Positions 51,619-63,552 of a DNA stretch of 64,000 nt are shown here, in pieces. Source of the stretch: Rudanella lutea DSM 19387 (lineage in GTDB: Bacteria; Bacteroidota; Bacteroidia; Cytophagales; Spirosomataceae); contig NZ_KB913013.1 in NCBI RefSeq assembly GCF_000383955.1, forward strand, positions 3,123,194 through 3,187,193, in the 5' to 3' direction. Under the pieces are notes generated by a model. The model was not told the DNA's origin. It searched no databases and was given only the letters and a program-made list of their open reading frames with translations. The first letter of the stretch is position 1. Each line of letters begins with the position of its first letter. The position numbers and the translations under genes were made by a program.

Positions 51619-52362
51619 ATGGTTTCGATTATTATTCCCACCCTCAACGAGGAGCAGGCTCTGCCCCGCACGCTACGCATGCTGCGGGGATTGTGGCCGA
51701 CGCCGGTGGAAATAATTGTGTCCGATGGTGGTAGCACCGACCAAACGCTGACCATCGTGCGAAGCTGGCAAACCGAGTTACCTCATCTCCAACTGATTGA
51801 GTGCGCGCAGACGGGTCGTGCTCACCAGATGAATCAGGCGGCCCACGTTGCGCAGGGTTCTATTTTGTGTTTTTTGCACGCCGACACGCTCCTGCCCGAC
51901 GATGCTCTCTCTGTGGTAGAGCACACCCTACGCAACCCACGCGTGGCAGCCGGTGGGTTTATTTCGCTTATGCGGGGCGATACGCAAACCCGTTGGCTCA
52001 CCTCCTTGCACAATTACATCAAGAGTTATTATGCCCCACTGCTTTTCCGGCCGTACCTTTTCTTTGCTAAAGGGGCCCGGTTGCTGTTCGGCGATCAGGT
52101 GATTTTCTGTCGGCGGGAGCAGTTTATGCGCTGTGGTGGTTACCGCGACGACCTACCCATTATGGAAGAGGCCGACCTGTTGCTTAAACTGGTGCAGTTT
52201 GGCCGCATCCGGCAGGTAAACCGGGTGGTCGAGTCGTCGGACCGGCGGGTGGCGAAATGGGGCTTCTGGCGAGCCAATGCCCTGTTTCTGACAATCGGCT
52301 TTTTGTGGGGTGTAGGCTTTTCGCCCGCGCGGCTCAAGCGACTTTACAAGGATATTCGATAG
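51619..52362 (+). CDS. GT2 glycosyltransferase, TIGR04283 type
   Basis: 247 residues from the ATG at 51619 (MVSIIIPTLNEEQALPRTL); codons upstream lie in the repeat array. The family pattern is clear: EIIVSDGGSTDQTLTIVR, GRAHQMNQAAHVAQGSILCFLHADTLLP, and the later GDQVIFCRREQFMRCGGY and PIMEEADLLLKL. Soluble GT-A enzyme of unknown acceptor. Its last five codons and stop lie in the left arm of a perfect 32-bp hairpin (52348-52426). Confidence 0.9.
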   Translation: MVSIIIPTLNEEQALPRTLRMLRGLWPTPVEIIVSDGGSTDQTLTIVRSWQTELPHLQLIECAQTGRAHQMNQAAHVAQGSILCFLHADTLLPDDALSVVEHTLRNPRVAAGGFISLMRGDTQTRWLTSLHNYIKSYYAPLLFRPYLFFAKGARLLFGDQVIFCRREQFMRCGGYRDDLPIMEEADLLLKLVQFGRIRQVNRVVESSDRRVAKWGFWRANALFLTIGFLWGVGFSPARLKRLYKDIR

Positions 52363-52426
52363 GGGAAAAAGGAGAAGGGGGTTTGTCCTTTCCTCCCTTC
52401 TCCTTTTTCCCCTATCGAATATCCTT
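52348..52426. repeat. Perfect 32-bp inverted repeat spanning the glycosyltransferase stop codon
   Basis: 52348-52379 and 52395-52426 are exact reverse complements separated by 15 nt. The left arm includes the last codons (KDIR) and stop of the GT2 gene; the right arm ends 6 nt before the M28 peptidase stop at 52432. Both arms contain a G/A-rich strand (AGGGGAAAAAGGAGAAGGG). It probably terminates both convergent genes, but its exactness over coding sequence is unusual. Confidence 0.9.
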
Positions 52427-52431
52427 CCCTT

Positions 52432-53814
52432 CTATCTCAAATTTGGAACCGGCAACACAGGCAGGCTTTCGTTGCCGTCTTCACTGACGGCCTGCACCGC
52501 GAAGTAATAGTTGTCTTTGGAGTAAGGCAGCGTCATGCCGAGTTTGTTGGTGAAGAATTTCTTCTGCCAAAACGGCCAATGGGTTTCGCGCATGAGTACA
52601 TAATAGCCGCGTACCTTGCCAGTAGCCGGAGCTTTCCAGTACAAGGCGGTCGAGTTGGTCAGGTTACGTACTTCGATGGTCACGTTTTGGGGCACGGCGG
52701 GCGCTTTAGCTAAGTTGGCCAGGGTAGCTAAGTTCACGGCCGTGTTTTTGCGGAGGTATTCAAAGTCCATGAACTTGGCGTAATCGCCAAACTCGATTTT
52801 GTTTTCGACGCGGAGATCCTGATGTTGGTGATCGTAGTTTTCGTTCATCTCCGTCAGGCGCACGGCCGCAAAGCCACGTTGCACAAATGGCGTATGGTCG
52901 CCCCCGCGCAGGTAACGGTCGTTACGGTAAATCATGACCACTTCCAGATTTTCAACATACCGCTCCCCCACCTCTTTCAGGTAACGGGCCAACGTACGGG
53001 CTTTCCCATCGTTTTCGTTACCAAAGTTCCGAATCTGGGCGATGCGGCCGGTGGTATCGCGCAGCATATTGGCGGGCAAGCCTTCGCTGAATACGCGCAG
53101 CCGGGTATTGTCGATAATGTGGGTCTCGTTGGAGTGGTTGCTGCCCATGATGTCGTTGTTCAGTACCGCTTCGAGGTTCCATTTTTCTTTCACGGCCCGG
53201 TCAGAGAGGTGCTCGGCGCCCAAAAGCCCCTGTTCTTCACCCGTCAGAGTGGCAAAGACGATGGTAGCCGGGAAGTTCGACTTGCTCAGCACCCGGCAGA
53301 GTTCGATCACGGCCGCCGTACCCGAACCATCGTCGTTGGCACCGGGCGCGTTGGCGTCACGGTTCATCACGTTGGTCACCCGGCTATCCATATGTCCCTG
53401 CACCAGAAATACCCGCGTATCGGTGGGGTCGGTCCCTTTCAGAATGGCCATAACGTTGGCCATTTCTACCGGCTTATCAATCCGGCGGCCGTCGGGCTGA
53501 AGCGTCCAGGTATCGAGGGAGGCCGTCATGCGCCCACCCGACTGCTGAGCGTACTGCCGAAATTTACCCAGAATCCACTGCCGGGCCGCGCCAATACCCC
53601 GCTTGGGGTCGGTGGTGGAGCCCGGCGTGGATACGCTGAGTGTATGGCGGGTCCCGAAACTAACCAGCCCATCAATGTGGGCCCGCAGGCTGTCGGCCGA
53701 TACTTCGCTCAATAGTTGAACGATCTGCGGGTCGCGGTTGACAATTTCCTGAGCCGAGGCCGGGACCGCGAAGGCCCCCAAACCAAGCGTAAGCGATAGA
53801 AGTGTTTTTTTCAT
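52432..53814 (-). CDS. Secreted M28-family metallopeptidase
   Basis: 460 residues with a signal peptide (LTLGLGAFAVPASAQ). The two-zinc site is visible: His141 and Asp143 in VQGHMDSR, Asp161/Asp162 in GANDDGSG, Glu193/Glu194 in LTGEEQGLLGAEHL, Asp in LNNDIMGSN, and His in DHQHQDL. The C-terminal ~90 residues look like a fibronectin-type beta domain (NVTIEVRNLTNSTALYWKAP). It acts as a periplasmic or secreted aminopeptidase. Confidence 0.92.
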   Translation of the reverse strand: MKKTLLSLTLGLGAFAVPASAQEIVNRDPQIVQLLSEVSADSLRAHIDGLVSFGTRHTLSVSTPGSTTDPKRGIGAARQWILGKFRQYAQQSGGRMTASLDTWTLQPDGRRIDKPVEMANVMAILKGTDPTDTRVFLVQGHMDSRVTNVMNRDANAPGANDDGSGTAAVIELCRVLSKSNFPATIVFATLTGEEQGLLGAEHLSDRAVKEKWNLEAVLNNDIMGSNHSNETHIIDNTRLRVFSEGLPANMLRDTTGRIAQIRNFGNENDGKARTLARYLKEVGERYVENLEVVMIYRNDRYLRGGDHTPFVQRGFAAVRLTEMNENYDHQHQDLRVENKIEFGDYAKFMDFEYLRKNTAVNLATLANLAKAPAVPQNVTIEVRNLTNSTALYWKAPATGKVRGYYVLMRETHWPFWQKKFFTNKLGMTLPYSKDNYYFAVQAVSEDGNESLPVLPVPNLR

Positions 53815-53849
53815 AGGTCAGACGATGAACGGCGAAAATACCAAAAAGA

Positions 53850-54722
53850 CTAATGACTTATCATTGACCGCTTCAGAATACTTCCGATGAAGCTACCCAC
53901 AAACGTAAGACCTACCGAACCAAACAAATTAAAGGCTTCCAGCTCTTTCTGACCACTTTGTGCGGGCTGATCCGTAAACCCGTAATAACCGACCAACAGG
54001 GCACCCGCCTGCAATAACGCCAGCAACCACCCCCGGCGAGGCTCGGCAAAACCAATCGCAGCCGCCGAGATCGAAGCCATCAGGTACGGCCAGTGAATCA
54101 CGGGCGATTGTTTCACCACATACAACAGAACCACGCTGTGCATCAAGACAAACAGGGCGTTGACCCCCAGCCGACGATCCAGAAAGGCCGACGGCCGCGG
54201 CTGCTGACCGGGTACATCTCCCAATGATTGGGCCTGTTCGAGCGTTGTAGCTCGATCGGCATCGAGTTGAGCCTCTTCAATTTGACCTAACTGCTGCCGG
54301 GCCAAACCGCGCCAGTAGTAGGCCATCGGGTCTTGCCCTTTAGCATGAAAAACCGCCTGGTCAAACGCCGAGAAAGCCGCATCGAATGCACGGCGGTCGT
54401 ACAGAATCCGGCCTGTTTCAAGATGAATGTCCGAAACGGAGTTATCGTAACTGGCCCCGGTCTGCAGATCAGCAAGGGCCGCATCGCTATCGCCCAGTTC
54501 GCGCAGGCAACGCGCCCGGTACAGGTAGGCAACGCTCAGCCGGGGTTGCTCCTCAATGCGTCGGCTGAAATACTGCATTGCCTGGTCCAACTGGTTCGTA
54601 TTGTATAGGTCGATACCCGGCTGAAGCAGACTACGCTCTTTATCGGCCGACGTGCGCAGGTCGGCGTAGTAGCGCAGATAGATGATGTAGCTGATGATCG
54701 CAAACGTAATCAGAAGTTCCAT
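53850..54722 (-). CDS. Membrane protein with cytosolic TPR domain
   Basis: 290 residues: an N-terminal helix (LLITFAIISYIIYLRYY), three to four TPR-like units (PGIDLYNTNQLDQAMQYFSRRI, AYLYRARCLRELGDSDAALADL, YYWRGLARQQLGQIEEAQLDAD), then four hydrophobic helices (VNALFVLMHSVVLLYVV, LLALLQAGALLVGYYG, FNLFGSVGLTFVGSFIGSIL). No family recognised beyond TPR. Possibly a membrane scaffold. Confidence 0.75.
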   Translation of the reverse strand: MELLITFAIISYIIYLRYYADLRTSADKERSLLQPGIDLYNTNQLDQAMQYFSRRIEEQPRLSVAYLYRARCLRELGDSDAALADLQTGASYDNSVSDIHLETGRILYDRRAFDAAFSAFDQAVFHAKGQDPMAYYWRGLARQQLGQIEEAQLDADRATTLEQAQSLGDVPGQQPRPSAFLDRRLGVNALFVLMHSVVLLYVVKQSPVIHWPYLMASISAAAIGFAEPRRGWLLALLQAGALLVGYYGFTDQPAQSGQKELEAFNLFGSVGLTFVGSFIGSILKRSMISH

Positions 54723-54787
54723 GGGTGCAAGTTAATCCCTGGCAAGCTACCCGTATGACCCCAGCCTAAACAAAAGCGCCCCCGCAA

Positions 54788-56296
54788 CTACAGGGGTAAA
54801 ACAATCCGGAAAGTTGAGCCTTGCCCCGGCACGCTATGGGCCATGATCAGCCCCTGGTGGTTTTCGACTACGCGCTTACAAATGGCCAGCCCTACCCCCG
54901 TACCAGTATACTGATTGCGCCCGTGCAGCCGTTGAAACATTTGAAAAATGCGTTCGGCGTACCGCTCCTCGAAGCCAATCCCATTATCAGCCACACTGAT
55001 TTCGGCGTAATTTTTCTGGGGTGGTAAACCCTCGGGCACATCGGCCCCCGACAAGGTACGGCAGCTAACCCGGATGATTGGTAACCGGTCGGGGTGCCGA
55101 TACGTTACGGCGTTAATCAGGAGGTTCTGAAACAATTGCCGCAGCTGACTGGCATCGCCCGGTACGGTGGGTAACTCTTCACAATCAGTAGTGGCCTGCC
55201 CCTCTTGCAGGAGTGGGCTCAGGTCGTCGATAATCTCGTCGATCAACCGACCGAGCGACACCGGTTGCGAGGGTTCCCGATGAGTAGTTAGGCGCGAGTA
55301 AGCCAGCAAATCCCGGATCAGGGTGGTCATCCGGCCCGAAGCCGCCTGCATCCGCCGGATGAGGTCCATTCCGTTTTCGCCCAGCTGATCGGCAAACTGA
55401 ACCGACAGCAGGTTACCAAACGAGTGAATCTTGCGCAGAGGCTCCTGCAAATCGTGCGAAGCGATGTAGGCAAACTGTTGCAGGTTTTCGTTCGATTGTT
55501 GAAGCGCCCGGTTCATGTTCATCAATACAGCCTGCTGATGCCGCTCTTCGGTCACATCGGCCGCGTTCAGAATTAATCCCTGATCAAACTTCTTAACCGC
55601 CAGGCTCAGCCAGCGGTCCGAATCGGGGTATCGGTACTGAAACCGCTGGGTTTGTCCGGTTTGGCAGGCCTGCTGGCAGTATTCGAGCAGTTTTACGGCC
55701 TCTTTTGGAGGAAGCAGCTGCGTAGCCAGGGCCCCCTCCCGCAGTTCGGTACCGAAAAGCCAGGCATCCTGCGCAGCCGGGTTAAACAGCACCAGTTGCA
55801 GATCGGTCAGCAAGCCAGAAGGTCCGTGAATAGGCTTACAAATAACCACCGGGTTGGTTGTACTCGCCAGCACATTCTGGAATAGGCTTGCCTGCTGCTG
55901 ATGGTCGAAAATAGCTTGCTTAAGGGCCGTCACGTTGGCAAACGTAATAATCAGGCGCGAGTCGGTCAGGCGGGCAATGTGGGTATTGAACCACTCGTTG
56001 GTCTGTTCGCCGTAATGTTCGCCCCGGTAGGGCTCACCCGTAGCCAGTACGGCCTTACCGATTGTTTGCAAAGGCAGAAAGTCGGCGGGGGTCAGCAGCT
56101 CGCTCAGTAGCATCCCCACCTGAGCATTTTTCAGAAGTAAAGCCTGCTCACGGGCGGTCTGATTCACAAAAAGACACCGAAAATCGATAACCACCTGTCC
56201 GGCGTCATACACCGATTCGACCACAATAATGCCGTTTAGGGTGGCATTCAGGGCGTTTTCGAGCAGACTGGACCCTAACTCAGAGGCAAAAATCAT
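54788..56296 (-). CDS. PAS sensor histidine kinase
   Basis: 502 residues, soluble. Two N-terminal PAS-like domains (~10-120 and ~140-245) precede the dimerisation domain with the phosphoacceptor His in FAYIASHDLQEPLRKIHSF (near residue 283). The ATPase domain follows: N box NLLINAVTYRHPDRL, G1 ISVADNGIGF, G2 GTGVGLAICKRVV, ending GSTFRIVLPL. The SHDLQEPLRK box is of the phytochrome-like class. No response regulator is adjacent, so it is an orphan kinase. Signal unknown. Confidence 0.93.
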   Translation of the reverse strand: MIFASELGSSLLENALNATLNGIIVVESVYDAGQVVIDFRCLFVNQTAREQALLLKNAQVGMLLSELLTPADFLPLQTIGKAVLATGEPYRGEHYGEQTNEWFNTHIARLTDSRLIITFANVTALKQAIFDHQQQASLFQNVLASTTNPVVICKPIHGPSGLLTDLQLVLFNPAAQDAWLFGTELREGALATQLLPPKEAVKLLEYCQQACQTGQTQRFQYRYPDSDRWLSLAVKKFDQGLILNAADVTEERHQQAVLMNMNRALQQSNENLQQFAYIASHDLQEPLRKIHSFGNLLSVQFADQLGENGMDLIRRMQAASGRMTTLIRDLLAYSRLTTHREPSQPVSLGRLIDEIIDDLSPLLQEGQATTDCEELPTVPGDASQLRQLFQNLLINAVTYRHPDRLPIIRVSCRTLSGADVPEGLPPQKNYAEISVADNGIGFEERYAERIFQMFQRLHGRNQYTGTGVGLAICKRVVENHQGLIMAHSVPGQGSTFRIVLPL

Positions 56297-56388
56297 GTAA
56301 ATCAGGAGCTAACAGACATAAAAGTACGCCCATAAACACCCAAAAACTATACCTAAGTAGTAGATTTAACAACCTTTTAAGTAGCGAA

Positions 56389-56925
56389 TCAGTTGCCCAG
56401 GTCTACTAACGGAACTGTAAGCCCCAGCCCGACAGCCGCCCCCCCAAGCGGGGTAGGTTGCGCGCTTAGGCCAATACGCCCGTCGCGTAACACGGTGTTG
56501 TACCGGCGCACGGCGCTATCGACCTGATGATTACTGATAAGCGAAAACCCGATCGACGCGACCAGCGAACCCACATAGATGGTGCGGCTTATTTGGCGGT
56601 CGGGCGTCCGGTTAAACAACACATACGCCACCGAGGCCAGTCCGGTAAGCCGCCCCACCGTGGTCCAGGTCCGAAACCGCCGGAAGTGCCGGATAGCCAC
56701 CGCGTCATTTAGCTCATAGATCGGTATTTCGACCGAAAACGGCGAGCCCAGTTTACGGCCCTTGTACACATACGTGCTCCCCAGAATGGTGGAACCGGGT
56801 GCCCGCTCGATGGGCCGAAGCCCTACCGATGGCAAGGGAGTACCCGCCCCCTGCGCCCGCACGGCAGCCGGTGCCAGCAACCACCCGAACAGGATACTCA
56901 ATAAAAACAGTTTGGCAGAGGCCAT
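56389..56925 (-). CDS. Exported hypothetical protein
   Basis: 178 residues from the ATG at 56925; a start at 56952 would add nine. A signal peptide (LFLLSILFGWLLAPAAVRAQ) is followed by a beta-rich region and two hydrophobic stretches (LTGLASVAYVLFN, TIYVGSLVASIGFSLIS). Unrecognised family. It is probably co-transcribed with the Ppx/GppA gene, whose stop is 31 nt upstream of this start. Confidence 0.7.
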   Translation of the reverse strand: MASAKLFLLSILFGWLLAPAAVRAQGAGTPLPSVGLRPIERAPGSTILGSTYVYKGRKLGSPFSVEIPIYELNDAVAIRHFRRFRTWTTVGRLTGLASVAYVLFNRTPDRQISRTIYVGSLVASIGFSLISNHQVDSAVRRYNTVLRDGRIGLSAQPTPLGGAAVGLGLTVPLVDLGN

Positions 56926-56955
56926 AGGAAGGTTGGTGAGTAGGTGCAACAAAAC

Positions 56956-57840
56956 TTAGGCGCGGTTCCGCAGGCCAACCTGTTCGTAAACAAGCTGAAG
57001 GATACCATCTTTAAGGCCCAGATCAGGCACGATAATCTCCTGCGCCCCGGCCCACTTCATTACCGAAATATAGATTTCCGAAGCCGGCACGATCACATCG
57101 GCCCGGTCAGCGTTGAGACGTAGTTTGTTAATTCGATCTTCCAGACTGAACCCGGCGATGTAATCCTTCATACGCTCAATATCAGCCAGAGTCGTGGTCG
57201 TATCCGAAGTCTTCGATACCAGGTTGAATATTTTGCTGATGTTGCCGCCAGTTCCTACCGCAATAACCTCCCGCGAGCGGTCGACGTTATCATCAATCCA
57301 GGTCTGAATTTTACCCCAGGCCCCTTTGGTCTCTTTGCCTTCCAGCAAACGAACCGAGCCAATCTTAAATGAACGAGAATTGAGCTTCCGGCGATTCTGG
57401 TACAGGTTCAGCTCGGTGCTCCCCCCGCCCACATCGATGTGCAGAAACTGCCGCTCGTCGAGTGCCTGAACCACCACATTGTTGATCAGTTCGGCCTCCT
57501 GCTGCCCGTCGATAATGTGAATGTGGATGCCTGTGTCCCGACGGATACGCTCGGCAATTTCGGGTCCGTTGCTCGATTCGCGCATGGCCGAGGTGGCACA
57601 AGCCATGTAATGTTCTACCTCGTGCAACTCCATCAGCAGTTTGTACACCTGCATGAGTTTGGTGGTTCGCTCCTCACTGTCGGGGGTGAGCTCACCAAAC
57701 GTAAACACATCATGCCCCAACCGAAGCGGGAACCGGACATATTCGACTTTTTTGAAGCTGACGATACCGTCGTTATGAAGCACAGTTGAAATCTGGAGCC
57801 GGGCCGCGTTGGAGCCGATGTCGATAGCAGCGATTTTCAT
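56956..57840 (-). CDS. Ppx/GppA-family exopolyphosphatase/pppGpp phosphatase
   Basis: A 294-residue short-form member of the sugar-kinase/HSP70-like fold. Phosphate motifs are AAIDIGSNAARLQI, ATSAMRESSNG, HIDVGGGSTELNL and VGTGGNISKIF. It lacks the C-terminal HD-like domain of E. coli Ppx and GppA, as is usual in Bacteroidota. It hydrolyses polyphosphate or pppGpp and so links to the stringent response. Confidence 0.92.
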   Translation of the reverse strand: MKIAAIDIGSNAARLQISTVLHNDGIVSFKKVEYVRFPLRLGHDVFTFGELTPDSEERTTKLMQVYKLLMELHEVEHYMACATSAMRESSNGPEIAERIRRDTGIHIHIIDGQQEAELINNVVVQALDERQFLHIDVGGGSTELNLYQNRRKLNSRSFKIGSVRLLEGKETKGAWGKIQTWIDDNVDRSREVIAVGTGGNISKIFNLVSKTSDTTTTLADIERMKDYIAGFSLEDRINKLRLNADRADVIVPASEIYISVMKWAGAQEIIVPDLGLKDGILQLVYEQVGLRNRA

Positions 57841-57860
57841 AGGGGCGAAATTAGGAATTG

Positions 57861-57968
57861 GAACATGGATTCGGCGGATTGAATGGATTTAAACGGATTT
57901 TTTTAGGTTATAGCACAACCGGATGAATAATCAGTAAAAATCCGTTTCATCTGTTGCATCCGTGTTTC
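57861..57968. repeat. Intergenic imperfect hairpin, second copy of the CGGATTGAA family
   Basis: The left arm from 57861 (CGGCGGATTGAATGGATT, AAACGGATTTTT) and right arm (AAAAATCCGTTTCATC, GCATCCGTGTTTC, 57936-57968) are partial reverse complements. The arms share CGGATTGAA and CATCCGTGT with the hairpin at 44901-44983. It lies between the divergent Ppx and metH genes. Confidence 0.65.
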
Positions 57969-57986
57969 TATCCACTATAAAAGCAC

Positions 57987-57994
57987 TATTTTTG
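57987..57994 (+). promoter_or_regulatory. -7 promoter box (TATTTTTG) of metH
   Basis: TATTTTTG fits TAnnTTTG, 20 nt before the TTG used as start at 58015. A quasi-palindrome (GTCAGCCAGTTGACTGAC) covers the expected transcription start and could be an operator. No cobalamin or SAM riboswitch fits in this short space. Confidence 0.45.
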
Positions 57995-58014
57995 CACTAT
58001 TCTAAGTCAGCCAG

Positions 58015-61848
<3,834 letters not shown>

Positions 61849-61878
61849 CCAGACGCTATTCTTTTTTCTAAGTGATAG

Positions 61879-61912
61879 GACAAGACGGCCGCCCCCAGGT
61901 GGCCGTCTTGTC
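61879..61912 (+). terminator. Terminator-like hairpin after metH
   Basis: GACAAGACGGCC (61879-61890) pairs perfectly with GGCCGTCTTGTC (61901-61912). T run weak. Confidence 0.65.
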
Positions 61913-61921
61913 ATTCTATCG

Positions 61922-62026
61922 GACTCATTACTGAACATCTGGACTTCAGATACTGGACGTTAGAGGTACTACTTTTCGGTACGGAGGTCTAACGTCTAGT
62001 GTCTAACATCTAATGTCCAGTAGTGA
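61922..62026. repeat. Intergenic inverted repeat of CTGGAC/GTCTAAC units
   Basis: The left arm (CTCATTACTGAACATCTGGA ... ACTGGACGTTAGA) and right arm (TCTAACGTCTAGTGTCTAAC ... TGTCCAGTAGTGAG) are reverse complements at most positions. The right arm is itself built of the repeated unit GTCTAAC(A/G)TCTA. Confidence 0.72.
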
Positions 62027-62108
62027 GTTTATTGGGCCCACCAAACAGTAAATTAGCTATTGGTCAACGCTTAACGGGTAAGCATTAACCAATACCCTTT
62101 ATTCACGT

Positions 62109-63431
62109 ATGTCAACCCGTCGAGAGTTTATTAAGCAGGCATCGGTAGCCGGTGCCGGACTGTGGGTAGCCCCACACATCCCGGTTTTTAAGGGGTCGCC
62201 CAACGAAAAAGTGGTGATCGGTAGCATGGGTACCAATAGCCGGGGCTTTTTTCTGGCACGCATGTTTGCCAAGATGCCCAATGTCGAAGTGGGATTTGTG
62301 TGCGATGTCGACCAGAAAGTAGTGGACAAAACCGTTGACGACATCTACAAGATCACCGGTAAAAAGCCCAAAGCATACACCGATGTTCGGAAGATGCTCG
62401 AAGAGAAAGACATGGATGCGATGATGGTGGCCGCTCCCGACCATTGGCACGCACCAGCTTCGCTGATGGCTGTGAAGGCCGGCAAGCATGTGTACGTGGA
62501 GAAACCCTGCGCCCACAACCCAGCCGAGGGCGAAATGCTCGTAGCGGCTGCCCAGAAATACAACAAGCTAATCCAGATGGGAAGCCAACGGCGCTCGTTC
62601 CCCAAGATTCAGCAGGCCATGCAGGAATTGCGCGACGGCGTAATTGGCCGGGTGTATTTTGCCAAGGGGTGGTACGCCAACGCCCGCAAACCCATTGGGG
62701 TGGGTAAGGTAACGCCGGTTCCGTCGGGGCTCAACTTCGACCTCTGGCAAGGCCCCGCCCCCCGGCGCGATTTCAAAGACAACCTCGTGCATTACAACTG
62801 GCACTGGTTCTGGCACTGGGGCACGGGTGAAGCCCTCAACAACGGCACCCACGAACTCGACGTAATCCGGTGGGGCCTTGGTGTCGATTACCCCGTGGAG
62901 GTGGCTTCTATCGGCGGACGATTTGCCTATCAGGACGACTGGGAAACACCCGACACCCAGACTATTTCGTTTAAATTTCCGAACAACACGGCCTGCCACT
63001 GGGAGGGTCGGAGCTGCAACGGATTCAATAGCGAAGGCACCGGTCGCGGGGTCATTTTCTACGGTGAGAAAGGAACAATGGTTGTACCCGGTGGCGACGA
63101 CTACAAGGTGTACAATCTGGAGAACAAGCTTATTAAAGACGTAAAAACTGAACTTCAGGAGGCCGACCGTACCAACACTATGGGCATGGGCGAATTGCTG
63201 GATGGTTTGCACCTCAAAAATTTCGTCGAAGCAATTCGGGGCACGACCAAGCCAACCTGTCCCATCGAAACAGGCCATAAGTCGACGCTTCTGCCGCAGC
63301 TGGGCAATATTGCCTACCGCACAGGCCGTGTGTTACGCTGCGACCCCGCCAACGGTCATATTCTGAACGACAAAGAAGCCATGAAACTCTGGGCCCGCGA
63401 GTACCAGAAGGGCTGGGAAATGAAGTTATAA
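62109..63431 (+). CDS. Tat-exported Gfo/Idh/MocA-family oxidoreductase
   Basis: 440 residues. The N-terminus MSTRREFIKQASVAGAGLWVA is a twin-arginine signal, so it folds with its nucleotide before export. The Rossmann part (VVIGSMGTNSRGFFLARMFAKM) and the active-site EKPCAHNPAEGE are family hallmarks, followed by GEALNNGTHELDVIRW. Such exported NAD(P) enzymes act on sugars or inositols or as glycosidase-like enzymes. Single gene; substrate unknown. Confidence 0.92.
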   Translation: MSTRREFIKQASVAGAGLWVAPHIPVFKGSPNEKVVIGSMGTNSRGFFLARMFAKMPNVEVGFVCDVDQKVVDKTVDDIYKITGKKPKAYTDVRKMLEEKDMDAMMVAAPDHWHAPASLMAVKAGKHVYVEKPCAHNPAEGEMLVAAAQKYNKLIQMGSQRRSFPKIQQAMQELRDGVIGRVYFAKGWYANARKPIGVGKVTPVPSGLNFDLWQGPAPRRDFKDNLVHYNWHWFWHWGTGEALNNGTHELDVIRWGLGVDYPVEVASIGGRFAYQDDWETPDTQTISFKFPNNTACHWEGRSCNGFNSEGTGRGVIFYGEKGTMVVPGGDDYKVYNLENKLIKDVKTELQEADRTNTMGMGELLDGLHLKNFVEAIRGTTKPTCPIETGHKSTLLPQLGNIAYRTGRVLRCDPANGHILNDKEAMKLWAREYQKGWEMKL

Positions 63432-63498
63432 TGTAAGGTGACATTTCGCTTGGAGAGCTGGCATCTTTCGCAGTCCATTCAGCTTAGTGCATACAAAA

Positions 63499-63533
63499 AG
63501 AGCTGTCATCTCTCTGAACGAGATGACAGCTCT
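63499..63533 (-). terminator. Perfect hairpin terminator of the ABC-F gene
   Basis: AGAGCTGTCATCTC (63499-63512) pairs perfectly with 63520-63533. On the minus strand it is followed by TTTTT, 20 nt past the ABC-F stop. Confidence 0.85.
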
Positions 63534-63552
63534 ACTGTCTCTTCGAACGACG

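Noticed and set aside
57969-58014. Cobalamin or SAM riboswitch before metH
   Set aside because: The space between the -7 box and the start is too short for either, and upstream sequence is a repeat hairpin.
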